DNA of 24,368 bases, taken from positions 1 through 24,368 of the IMG/VR virus record IMGVR_UViG_3300026519_000063; one strand, 5' to 3'. The notes below the pieces were generated by a model. The model had not been told where the DNA came from. It saw only the letters and a list, made by a program, of their open reading frames with translations, and searched no databases. Shown one piece after another: positions 1-4,841 of this stretch (the first letter of the stretch is position 1; each line of letters opens with the position of its first letter). The translations under genes were made by a program, and so were the position numbers. This stretch comes from a virus.

Positions 1-87
1 TCTTGCGTTAAATGCTGGATACAATGTCCAGAGAATGGCATATGCCAGATATTAAAAGAAAATGAGGAACAAAATGAAAAGCTTTAA
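1..87 (+). CDS. Cys-rich protein, C-terminal fragment (partial)
   Basis: The open frame enters from the left edge and ends in TAA at 85-87, so only 28 C-terminal residues are visible. Four cysteines (C2, C5, C9, C15) give a CxxC-x3-C-x5-C pattern, suggesting a small zinc-binding or ferredoxin-like cluster, followed by a charged tail ending NEKL. The next gene starts at 74 inside this one, so the two are probably translationally coupled. The family is not recognised. It is called from frame openness and gene packing only. Confidence 0.45.
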   Translation, partial: SCVKCWIQCPENGICQILKENEEQNEKL

Positions 88-226
88 AAATGATAGCCAT
101 CGAAAATGGCACGACTATATAGAAAGAATATCACAAGAAAACATGCATAAACTTAATGCAATAAGAAAAGATTTTGATGAAAGAATGTGGAAAAACTCTT
201 ATTTAAATAAAACTACTAAGAAATAA
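74..226 (+). CDS. Small hypothetical protein (50 aa)
   Basis: This short ORF begins MKSFKNDSHRKWHDYI and ends in TAA at 224-226. It has a GAGG Shine-Dalgarno at 64-67 and overlaps the preceding reading frame by 14 nt, as is usual in phage early operons. It is rich in Lys, Asn and aromatic residues, probably helical, with no membrane segment. Its last 11 nt overlap the 3' end of the minus-strand nuclease gene, so two transcripts collide here with no terminator. Function unknown. Confidence 0.5.
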   Translation: MKSFKNDSHRKWHDYIERISQENMHKLNAIRKDFDERMWKNSYLNKTTKK

Positions 227-587
227 TACCATTAATTATGCCAATAACCTGATTTAAACCATCATCAAGGCATGAAGTAGTCACTAGGTGGACATCATAA
301 CCCAACTCACGCCACAAATCATGGCAATCTAATTGATTCGGTTGTGGTTTATTTTTTCCAACTTTCAATTCAATTGCAATCATTTTCCCTTTGGGCATTA
401 ATATTAATATATCTGGCTGCCCTGATTCCATGCCTTGAGATTTAATTCTATTTCTTTGGTAAGGTTGCAAGCGTATACCTTGCATGCCTATTACAAAATC
501 TAATCTACGTAGAGCCTTTAATTTTCTTAAAGTTTTTACTATATGAGCCTGCAAAGAATCTTCTTTTATATTAATACCCACCGCCAT
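216..587 (-). CDS. VRR-NUC domain nuclease (candidate Holliday-junction resolvase)
   Basis: This 123-residue protein carries the VRR-NUC signature of the PD-(D/E)xK nucleases: SGQPDILILMPKGK followed by IAIELKVGKNKPQPNQ. These supply the catalytic Asp (GQPD), the ExK pair (IELK) and the trailing Gln-containing helix. Stand-alone phage VRR-NUC proteins are thought to cut branched DNA such as Holliday junctions or flaps. The start at 587 is preferred because AAAGG lies about 6 nt upstream; an in-frame ATG at 629 has no good RBS. It is the second gene of a minus-strand pair, overlapping the 50-aa ORF by 17 nt, and diverges from the ERF/SSB operon, which supports a recombination role. The family call is firm; the exact substrate is inferred. 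Confidence 0.85.
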   Translation of the reverse strand: MAVGINIKEDSLQAHIVKTLRKLKALRRLDFVIGMQGIRLQPYQRNRIKSQGMESGQPDILILMPKGKMIAIELKVGKNKPQPNQLDCHDLWRELGYDVHLVTTSCLDDGLNQVIGIINGIIS

Positions 588-723
588 AATATACCTTTCT
601 GATATTACCCCATACCCCGAATGTATCATAAAACTTGCGCAGTTGCACTTGAATTCCTATGGCGTTAAGGTCATAGCCAATATAATTACAATCAACACCA
701 TCAATTGTTATATAATATCTCAT
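571..723 (-). CDS. Small hypothetical protein (50 aa) upstream of VRR-NUC
   Basis: The ORF starts MRYYITIDGVDCNYIGYDLN and ends YYGGGY. It has a very strong Shine-Dalgarno (AAGGGGG) about 4 nt before its ATG, and a consensus-like promoter lies just upstream (751-779). It overlaps the nuclease start by 17 nt, so the two are likely co-translated. The short beta-rich start and Gly/Tyr tail match no family I recognise. It could be a small partner of the nuclease or a leader peptide. Support comes from RBS strength and promoter position. Confidence 0.6.
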   Translation of the reverse strand: MRYYITIDGVDCNYIGYDLNAIGIQVQLRKFYDTFGVWGNIRKVYYGGGY

Positions 724-750
724 AATACCCCCTTAAATAAAATAAAGTAT

Positions 751-779
751 ATTATATAGTATTATCTGTGCATTAACAA
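751..779 (-). promoter_or_regulatory. Sigma70-like promoter for the VRR-NUC operon
   Basis: On the minus strand, -35 TTGTTA (774-779) and -10 TATAAT (751-756, a perfect match) are separated by 17 nt. The promoter lies about 28 nt upstream of the 50-aa ORF and points away from the plus-strand promoter at 802-829. The two -35 boxes are only 22 nt apart, so their polymerases would probably interfere. Confidence 0.65.
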
Positions 780-812
780 TGTATAATATATTTATTATTA
801 ATTGACATTGTT
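775..812. promoter_or_regulatory. Dyad overlapping both divergent -35 elements (candidate operator)
   Basis: AACAATGT at 775-782 and its exact reverse complement ACATTGTT at 805-812 form an 8-bp inverted repeat with a 22-nt AT-rich centre. The left arm overlaps the minus-strand -35 and the right arm overlaps the plus-strand TTGACA. A smaller dyad CATT-aac-AATG sits at 771-781. The symmetry suggests a shared site for a regulator of both directions. No regulator gene for it is identified in the window, and chance in AT-rich DNA is possible. Confidence 0.4.
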
Positions 813-829
813 TCATATAACTTTATCAT
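802..829 (+). promoter_or_regulatory. Sigma70-like promoter for the plus-strand early operon
   Basis: A perfect -35 TTGACA (802-807) and a -10 TATCAT (824-829, 5 of 6) are spaced by 16 nt. The first start codon downstream is at 856, preceded by AAGGAA. It is paired back to back with the minus-strand promoter at 751-779. Confidence 0.6.
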
Positions 830-855
830 AAAATAAAATAAAGAAAGGAAATAAA

Positions 856-975
856 ATGAATGTTATAGATATAATGCAATATTTTACAGGCGATGAGCCT
901 ATTTTTGAAGAATTAATGATCGAACCCTTAAAACGAAAAATGAAACAACCAATAAATGATAATAAAAATATTTGA
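856..975 (+). CDS. Small hypothetical protein (39 aa), first gene after the early promoter
   Basis: The ORF begins MNVIDIMQYFTGDEPIFEEL and ends NDNKNI. AAGGAA at 845-850 is a good Shine-Dalgarno 5 nt before the ATG. The N-terminal half is acidic and the centre is basic (PLKRKMK). As the first gene behind the divergent control region it could be an early regulator or anti-host peptide, but nothing in the sequence identifies it. It is called from RBS and promoter placement. Confidence 0.5.
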   Translation: MNVIDIMQYFTGDEPIFEELMIEPLKRKMKQPINDNKNI

Positions 976-994
976 TTAATACGATAATAATACC

Positions 995-1023
995 TTGACA
1001 ATACATTTATAGTACGTTATATA
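995..1023 (+). promoter_or_regulatory. Second early promoter, upstream of the acidic 107-aa gene
   Basis: A perfect TTGACA (995-1000) is followed after 17 nt by TATATA (1018-1023); an overlapping TATAAT lies at 1022-1027 with a longer 21-nt spacer. It is 30-35 nt upstream of the start codon at 1053. The sequence TTAACAAT just downstream (1027-1034) repeats the motif at the divergent control region (773-780), hinting at common regulation. Confidence 0.55.
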
Positions 1024-1052
1024 TAATTAACAATAACGAAAAGGTAAGAAAA

Positions 1053-1376
1053 ATGTATATAACAGAATTTGAAGATCAAGAGGATGCGGTTAATATATCT
1101 AATAAAGCAGATGGTGTTATGACCGTTTTAAATGTCTTCTTAAAAAAGATAAATGATGCAGACGACTTTCTACATAAAAACCTAGATAAGGATGGTGTAA
1201 ACGATGAAGACGAACTTCATACAGTTTGTGAAAATATATACGAAATTCAATCGATATTAGGAAAGCTCATAAAAGAAACAGAGATTACATTGAGGAGTGC
1301 AGAAGATTATGATCCAAGTGATATAGATAACATGATAGAAGATGAAACTGCGATGTATAAAGCGAGGGCTTTATGA
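1053..1376 (+). CDS. Acidic hypothetical early protein (107 aa)
   Basis: The protein is strongly acidic: about 27 Asp/Glu against about 10 Lys/Arg. Acidic runs include FEDQEDAV (6-13), NDEDEL and a C-terminal EDYDPSDIDNMIEDE. It looks mainly helical, with no membrane segment or cysteine pairs. It has its own strong promoter and an AAAAGG Shine-Dalgarno, so it is probably made early and well. Its stop overlaps the next gene by 4 nt (ATGA). No family is recognised. The charge is compatible with a DNA-mimic or anti-host protein, but also with a small accessory factor of the recombination genes that follow. Confidence 0.75.
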   Translation: MYITEFEDQEDAVNISNKADGVMTVLNVFLKKINDADDFLHKNLDKDGVNDEDELHTVCENIYEIQSILGKLIKETEITLRSAEDYDPSDIDNMIEDETAMYKARAL

Positions 1377-1504
1377 TTGAAAAAACAATAAGTGATAAAA
1401 TGCTAGATAGGCTTTTCTGGCACTTACATACTAAGCCAGTAACAAAACTTAGAAATAAATTATTAATAAGATTGGAAAATGAAGATGAACAAAGAAGAAA
1501 ATAA
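1373..1504 (+). CDS. Small hypothetical protein (43 aa)
   Basis: This ORF is translationally coupled to the preceding gene through an ATGA junction at 1373-1376. It starts MIEKTISDKMLDRLFWHLHT and ends EDEQRRK, overlapping the start of the ERF gene. It is a single predicted amphipathic helical region with a basic middle. Function unknown. It is supported only by the stop-start overlaps on both sides. Confidence 0.5.
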   Translation: MIEKTISDKMLDRLFWHLHTKPVTKLRNKLLIRLENEDEQRRK

Positions 1505-2093
1505 AGAAACTAATATTACTGACATACTTCATAAAATACAAGTAGAGCTGAAAGCTCCTAAGAATCAGTATAATAAATTCGGAAAGTATAACTATCGAAG
1601 CTGTGAAGATATTTTGGAAGCAGTCAAGAAGATTTTACCAGATAAGAGTTTTCTAACAATATCAGATGATGTTGTGTATATAGGAAACAGGTACTATGTC
1701 AAAGCAACAGCAACGTTAGGGCGTGGAAATAGCACGGTATCCGTTAATGGCTTCGCCCGTGAAGGTGAGGACAAGAAAGGCTTTGATGATGCTCAGCTAA
1801 CTGGGGCATCAAGTTCATATGCCAGAAAATATGCTCTAAATGGTCTGTTCTGTATAGACGACACGAAAGATGCAGACGCAACTAAAATAGAGGAAAAACC
1901 AATAGTTAAAATTATTCCTGTTACACCAGAGGAATATACAGAATTACAAAAATCTGTAGATAACGCAAAAAGCGAAGCAGAGCTTGGTGAGGCAAGAGCT
2001 AAAATAAAAGCTTGCTGGAGGAGGCTATCAAAAGAATGGCAAAAAACTATTAGCAAGAAAATATTAGATAATGAGTTTTATATTAAGGAATAA
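1479..2093 (+). CDS. erf: Erf-family single-strand annealing protein
   Basis: The 204-residue protein matches the ERF superfamily of phage recombinases, which anneal complementary ssDNA as oligomeric rings and replace host RecA in phage recombination and circularisation. Diagnostic segments are the N-terminal FGKYNYRSCEDILEAVK, the middle GFDDAQLTGASSSYARKYAL and GLFCIDDTKDAD. The divergent C-terminal third (about 150-204) is lysine- and glutamate-rich, as is usual. A second in-frame ATG at 1485 has a better-placed GGA, so the true start may be two codons in. The stop overlaps the next ATG by 1 nt (TAATG). It works with the SSB, NinB-like and VRR-NUC products nearby. Confidence 0.92.
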   Translation: MKMNKEENKETNITDILHKIQVELKAPKNQYNKFGKYNYRSCEDILEAVKKILPDKSFLTISDDVVYIGNRYYVKATATLGRGNSTVSVNGFAREGEDKKGFDDAQLTGASSSYARKYALNGLFCIDDTKDADATKIEEKPIVKIIPVTPEEYTELQKSVDNAKSEAELGEARAKIKACWRRLSKEWQKTISKKILDNEFYIKE

Positions 2094-2317
2094 TGACAAT
2101 GATCACCTTATGCGATAAATGTGACAATGTTGTTGATAAGAAAGCTAACCCAAGATATTGGGCGTGCATAAAACATATAAGGTTATTAGATGGTTTTGTT
2201 TCAAGCACAGCAAGGGTTACTAATCCTTATTTGTTTTGCCGAGATGTTAATGGTGGCGCTTGCCCTTTGTTTGAGGATATTAAATATGAAGCAAATATTT
2301 GTACTGAAAAAAGATAA
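2093..2317 (+). CDS. Cys-rich small protein (74 aa), possible zinc-binding
   Basis: The protein has a CDKC pair at residues 7-10, then Cys25, Cys49, Cys57 and Cys69, a layout typical of small zinc-ribbon proteins in phage recombination operons. It begins at a TAATG overlap with the ERF stop and its end overlaps the NinB-like start by 32 nt. The fold is not certain and no family name can be given. The first residues MTMIT resemble LacZ-alpha only by chance; this is not vector sequence. Confidence 0.75.
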   Translation: MTMITLCDKCDNVVDKKANPRYWACIKHIRLLDGFVSSTARVTNPYLFCRDVNGGACPLFEDIKYEANICTEKR

Positions 2318-2687
2318 CTATTCTATCATATATGATTATCTTTCACAAATTGAATTTGATGGAAAGATGAAAATAACAATAGAAGAGAATAAAAAAAATA
2401 GGTCGAATGCACAAAACTCATTATTTCATATGTGGTGTAAAATCATAGGAAGCCATACTGGATATATGATGCATGAAACAAAAGCTATATTAAAAAACCA
2501 TTTACTGGGGTATAACGAAATAATTAATAAAAAAACTGGTGAAGTAATAAGGGAGCTAAAATCTACATCAGAGTTGAATACAAAAGAATATACTAAGTTT
2601 TTAGAGTCAATAGAAGTTCTGGCTATGACCTATTATAATATAAAACTACCAAGACCAGAAGATATTTACAGAGGAGCAATGGATTAA
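2286..2687 (+). CDS. NinB-like recombination protein
   Basis: From the ATG at 2286 the product is 133 aa. This start has GAGG (2273-2276) 9 nt upstream; upstream in-frame starts lack an RBS. Features shared with NinB (lambda Orf)-type proteins are NRSNAQNSLFHMWCKII near the N-terminal third, and KSTSELNTKEYTKFLESIEV with LPRPEDIY at the C-terminus. NinB/Orf proteins bind ssDNA/SSB and help load recombinases. The position between ERF and SSB fits that role. Similarity is by motif and length (lambda Orf is 146 aa), so the function is likely but not certain. Confidence 0.7.
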   Translation: MKQIFVLKKDNYSIIYDYLSQIEFDGKMKITIEENKKNRSNAQNSLFHMWCKIIGSHTGYMMHETKAILKNHLLGYNEIINKKTGEVIRELKSTSELNTKEYTKFLESIEVLAMTYYNIKLPRPEDIYRGAMD

Positions 2688-2902
2688 TGTTAGATATAAG
2701 CATAAAACAAAGAATGTATGTTGATTTATGGCATGCATGGTATGTTGAACACGGAGCGATAGCTTCATCAATTGAAATAGGACGACTAGCAGACAAAAGC
2801 CCTAGCACCGCTCAAAGTGCTATAAATAAGGCAATGATCAAAAATAATTGTAATACAATACATGAATTATTAACAAAAGATAAACAAATTATAGGAGAAT
2901 AA
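2687..2902 (+). CDS. Small helix-turn-helix-like protein (71 aa)
   Basis: It starts at a TAATG overlap with the NinB-like stop. Residues about 25-48 (SSIEIGRLADKSPSTAQSAI) look like a helix-turn-helix: a hydrophobic first helix, a turn at KSP and a second helix STAQSAINKA. This could be a small DNA-binding regulator, but the motif is weak. Its last codons (KQIIGE) lie inside the 33-nt direct repeat (2880-2912) that recurs upstream of ssb, so it was probably next to ssb before the pentapeptide gene arrived. Confidence 0.7.
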   Translation: MLDISIKQRMYVDLWHAWYVEHGAIASSIEIGRLADKSPSTAQSAINKAMIKNNCNTIHELLTKDKQIIGE

Positions 2903-2912
2903 AATAATGAAT
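2880..2912 (+). repeat. 33-nt direct repeat, copy 1 (RBS and start of pentapeptide gene)
   Basis: This segment is identical to 3597-3629. It contains the end of the HTH-like gene, the Shine-Dalgarno (TAGGAG) and the first two codons (ATG AAT) of the pentapeptide gene. Both copies are followed by different sequence. The pair brackets a 717-bp unit. Confidence 0.9.
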
Positions 2913-3611
2913 ACTGGTAATAGGAATACTGGTTATAGTAATACTGGTGAATGGAATACTGGTGATAGGAATACTGGTAACAGGAATACTGGTTATATGA
3001 ATACTGGTGACTGTAATACTGGTAACTGGAATACTGGTTATATGAATACTGGTAACTGGAATACTGGTGACTGGAATGCTGGTTATATGAATACTGGTAA
3101 CTGGAATGCTGGTGATAAGAATACTGGTAACAGGAATACTGGTGATGGGAATACTGGTGACTGGAATACTGGTGATGGGAATACTGGTTATATGAATACA
3201 ATAACACCAGAAGAAATACTAGTTTTTAATAAACCATTATCAAGAACTATATGGGATGCGGCAGAAAAGCCACTTTGGATTCATGCGACAATAACAAAGT
3301 GGGTAATAAGTGATAATATGTCAGAAAAAGAAAAAAAAGCTTACCCTAGTTACGTAACAACAGGAGGATATGTCAAGTCTTATACATGCCTAAAACATGC
3401 TTATGTTGATGCATGGGAAAAAGCAGATAAGGAAGACAGGGATAAGACTAAGTCATTGCCTAACTTTGATATAGATGTTTTTACAGAGATATTCGGCTTT
3501 AATCCATTTAAAGAAGAGAAAAAGGAAGTGACACTTAAATCAACAGAATATAAGCTAAATAAAATTAAACAAATTATAAATAAAATTAAACAAATTATAA
3601 ACAAATTATAG
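2907..3611 (+). CDS. Pentapeptide-repeat phage protein (NTGxx repeats plus conserved C-terminal domain)
   Basis: Residues 2-96 are 19 uninterrupted pentapeptides, mostly N-T-G-x-x (variants NAG), of the Pentapeptide_2 (XNXGX) type. A C-terminal domain (about 97-205) follows, with the segments TPEEILVFNKPLSRTIWDAA, VTTGGYVKSY and LPNFDIDVFTEIFG. This combination is common in hypothetical proteins of enterobacterial phages and prophages. Such repeats are thought to fold as a regular beta-solenoid; no function is established. The last 16 residues (twice NKIKQII) come from a 21-nt tandem duplication. The gene is bracketed by 33-nt direct repeats and looks like a late addition. The antisense frame through the repeats is not a gene. 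Confidence 0.85.
   Translation: MNTGNRNTGYSNTGEWNTGDRNTGNRNTGYMNTGDCNTGNWNTGYMNTGNWNTGDWNAGYMNTGNWNAGDKNTGNRNTGDGNTGDWNTGDGNTGYMNTITPEEILVFNKPLSRTIWDAAEKPLWIHATITKWVISDNMSEKEKKAYPSYVTTGGYVKSYTCLKHAYVDAWEKADKEDRDKTKSLPNFDIDVFTEIFGFNPFKEEKKEVTLKSTEYKLNKIKQIINKIKQIINKL
2910..3194 (+). repeat. 15-nt tandem repeat array (19 units) coding NTGxx
   Basis: Each unit is AATACTGGT plus two variable codons. The AAT ACT GGT core is almost invariant at third positions; the only core change is GCT for ACT, in units 12 and 14. This base-level uniformity implies recent expansion or homogenisation rather than old protein-level conservation. Confidence 0.92.
3560..3610 (+). repeat. 21-nt tandem repeat, about 2.4 copies, AT-rich
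   Basis: The unit TAAAATTAAACAAATTATAAA occurs at 3560-3580 and 3581-3601, followed by a partial copy CAAATTATA to 3610. The partial copy runs into the 33-nt direct repeat, so the tandem array appears to have grown out of it. It codes the last residues of the pentapeptide protein. An iteron role is conceivable but unsupported. Confidence 0.85.
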
Positions 3612-3629
3612 GAGAATAAAATAATGAAT
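3597..3629 (+). repeat. 33-nt direct repeat, copy 2 (RBS and start of ssb)
   Basis: This copy is identical to 2880-2912. Here the same bases provide the stop of the pentapeptide gene (TAG at 3609-3611), the TAGGAG ribosome-binding site and the first two codons of ssb. Identity stops abruptly on both sides (G/T on the left, A/T on the right). Confidence 0.9.
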
Positions 3630-4055
3630 TCAGTAAACAAAGTTATATTAATTGGTAATATTGGAAAAGATCCAGAGATAAGATCAATGCAAAATGGAAA
3701 CAGTGTAGCCAGTTTTCCTGTTGCTACGTCCGAAAGCTGGAAAGATAAATCAACTGGTGATTGGAAAGATAAAACAGAGTGGCATAACATTGTTGTTTTT
3801 AATCAGCACCTAGTTAAATTCTGTGAATCCCATCTTGAAAAAGGAATGAAAGTTTATATTGAAGGGGCATTAGAAACAAGAAAATGGCAAGATAAAAACG
3901 GAGTTGATAAATATACAACTGAAATTATGCTGAAGGCTTTCAAAGGTGAGATAACTTTGTTAAGCAAAAAGGAAGAAGATTCTCATAAAAATGAAACAGT
4001 CTCACCAACACCAGCACCAGTGCAAGATGATTTAGAAGATGAAATCCCATTCTAA
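3624..4055 (+). CDS. ssb: Single-stranded DNA-binding protein
   Basis: The 143-residue protein is a typical bacterial/phage SSB: an N-terminal OB fold (about 1-107) with [28 protein letters not shown] and [20 protein letters not shown], then a short Pro/Thr linker and the acidic tip DDLEDEIPF, which binds partner proteins. It coats ssDNA in replication and recombination and would work with the ERF and NinB-like products. The linker is shorter than in E. coli SSB (178 aa). The start has TAGGAG 8 nt upstream, within the direct repeat at 3597-3629. Confidence 0.97.
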   Translation: MNSVNKVILIGNIGKDPEIRSMQNGNSVASFPVATSESWKDKSTGDWKDKTEWHNIVVFNQHLVKFCESHLEKGMKVYIEGALETRKWQDKNGVDKYTTEIMLKAFKGEITLLSKKEEDSHKNETVSPTPAPVQDDLEDEIPF

Positions 4056-4083
4056 TTTTATGCTCAAACAATTGGAGAGAGAT

Positions 4084-4278
4084 ATGAATAAAGTTAGGGA
4101 TGCTGTTTATTGGGCTGTTAGTGGTGCTGTTTGGAAGGCTGTTTTGGAGGCTGTTTATTGGGCTGTTAGGGGGGCTGTTCTGGAGGCTGTTTATTGGGCT
4201 GTTAGTGCGGCTGTTTGGGATGCTGTTAATGATGCTGTTGAAGACATCACAAATTTAAGGAACTGGGGTGAGATATGA
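4084..4278 (+). CDS. AVxx tetrapeptide-repeat protein (64 aa)
   Basis: From the ATG at 4084 (GGAGAG just upstream) the protein has Ala-Val every fourth residue from 7 to 52: twelve AVxx units such as AVYW, AVSG, AVLE and AVWD, followed by EDITNLRNWGEI. A longer in-frame start at 4039 would overlap the ssb end; its RBS is poor. At the DNA level this is a 12-nt repeat with GCTGTT almost constant, and the longer unit GCTGTTTATTGGGCTGTTAG occurs three times. A strict four-residue period predicts a helix with a slowly rotating hydrophobic stripe, suited to self-assembly or membrane contact. Similar repeats occur in other phage hypotheticals; the function is unknown. The stop overlaps the next gene by 4 nt. 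Confidence 0.7.
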   Translation: MNKVRDAVYWAVSGAVWKAVLEAVYWAVRGAVLEAVYWAVSAAVWDAVNDAVEDITNLRNWGEI

Positions 4279-4634
4279 AAAATATATCAACGTTAATATT
4301 GTTGTATATAAAATCTAGAAAGTATGATTTTACCTTTTTGGCAATCCATGAACATATAAAGAGGCATGGTTATGAAAATATATCTTATACAGATGTGAGG
4401 AGAAAAGTTTATTCATTATGTTCGACTGGTCATTTAAGAAGAGTTGCTAAGGGCGTATATACGAAAAGCTATCAACCAACAACAACACAAGTATATGAGT
4501 ATTTAATGGATAATAATATAAGCGGCTTTAATCATAGGGATGGTTTAACAGACAGGCTTGTAGACTATATAATAAAGAAGAAGTTTGATAAGGCTAATGA
4601 AAACCTAAGATGGTATGGGGGTATTAATAAATGA
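4275..4634 (+). CDS. Hypothetical protein with winged-helix-like N-terminus (119 aa)
   Basis: It is coupled to the previous gene by an ATGA junction. Residues about 1-65 have the pattern of a winged helix: helix (LILLYIKSRKYDFTFLAIHE), second helix, third helix (YTDVRRKVYSLCSTGHLRRV) and a short wing (AKGVYTKS). The remainder (TQVYEYLMDNNISGFNHRDG onward) is helical and basic. DNA binding is plausible, as a regulator or replication accessory. No specific family is recognised. Confidence 0.75.
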   Translation: MKNISTLILLYIKSRKYDFTFLAIHEHIKRHGYENISYTDVRRKVYSLCSTGHLRRVAKGVYTKSYQPTTTQVYEYLMDNNISGFNHRDGLTDRLVDYIIKKKFDKANENLRWYGGINK

Positions 4635-4798
4635 CAATAGGAAAAATACCTTTATTAATCATGATAAGTATATTATTTGTTGTAGTGATAAGCCAGCACC
4701 AAGACATACAAACAATGATTCATCCTGAAAATTGTGTTTTTGAAATACCTAGAATTAATGGTTTAGATTTAAAGCAATTGCCAATACCTAAATATTAA
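4631..4798 (+). CDS. Small membrane-anchored protein (55 aa)
   Basis: It starts at an ATGA overlap with the previous stop. One hydrophobic segment (about residues 5-21, IPLLIMISILFVVVIS) follows a very short N-terminus. A 34-residue polar tail with one Cys comes after it, giving an N-anchor topology with the tail probably in the periplasm. There is no lipobox. It could be a superinfection-exclusion or lysis accessory protein such as an inner-membrane spanin, but it lacks the long coiled coil of Rz. Function not assigned. Confidence 0.6.
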   Translation: MTIGKIPLLIMISILFVVVISQHQDIQTMIHPENCVFEIPRINGLDLKQLPIPKY

Positions 4799-4802
4799 TA
4801 TA

Positions 4803-4836
4803 AGATATATGAATTATATCTAGAGGATAATTCATG
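4803..4836 (+). promoter_or_regulatory. Alternative leader hairpins, one sequestering the start codon
   Basis: Hairpin A is AGATATA (4803-4809) with TATATCT (4815-4821), a perfect 7-bp stem with a 5-nt loop. Hairpin B is TATGAATTAT (4808-4817) with ATAATTCATG (4827-4836): nine Watson-Crick pairs plus one G-U, with the GAGG Shine-Dalgarno region in its 9-nt loop and the AUG fully paired. The two cannot form together. This has the layout of a translational switch for the gene at 4834, but the stems are AT-rich and stability was not computed. Confidence 0.4.
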
Positions 4837-4841
4837 AGTAC
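4824..4841 (+). repeat. 18-nt inverted repeat, plus-strand copy
   Basis: AGGATAATTCATGAGTAC at 4824-4841 recurs in inverted orientation at 6374-6391. In both places it holds the ribosome-binding site and the codons Met-Ser-Thr of a virion-type gene, and the two genes converge between the copies. Part of the similarity could reflect the common RBS style here (the gene at 6678 also has AAGGATAAT). Confidence 0.75.

Noticed and set aside
813-1001. Minus-strand hydrophobic 62-codon frame
   Set aside because: It is antisense to the 39-aa gene and the early promoters, and AT-rich DNA makes Phe/Ile-rich frames by chance.
2093-2110. MTMIT start resembling LacZ-alpha (vector contamination)
   Set aside because: Similarity stops after five residues, and the gene is coupled to ERF by a natural TAATG overlap.
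2910-3194. CRISPR-like array
   Set aside because: The 15-nt period with an open frame and no spacer variation is coding repeat DNA, not repeat-spacer DNA.
2812-3207. Minus-strand reading frame rich in Tyr-Ser-Gln repeats (131 codons)
   Set aside because: It is the antisense of the 15-nt NTGxx repeat array; any frame through a stop-free tandem repeat stays open. It has no RBS and opposes a well-supported gene.
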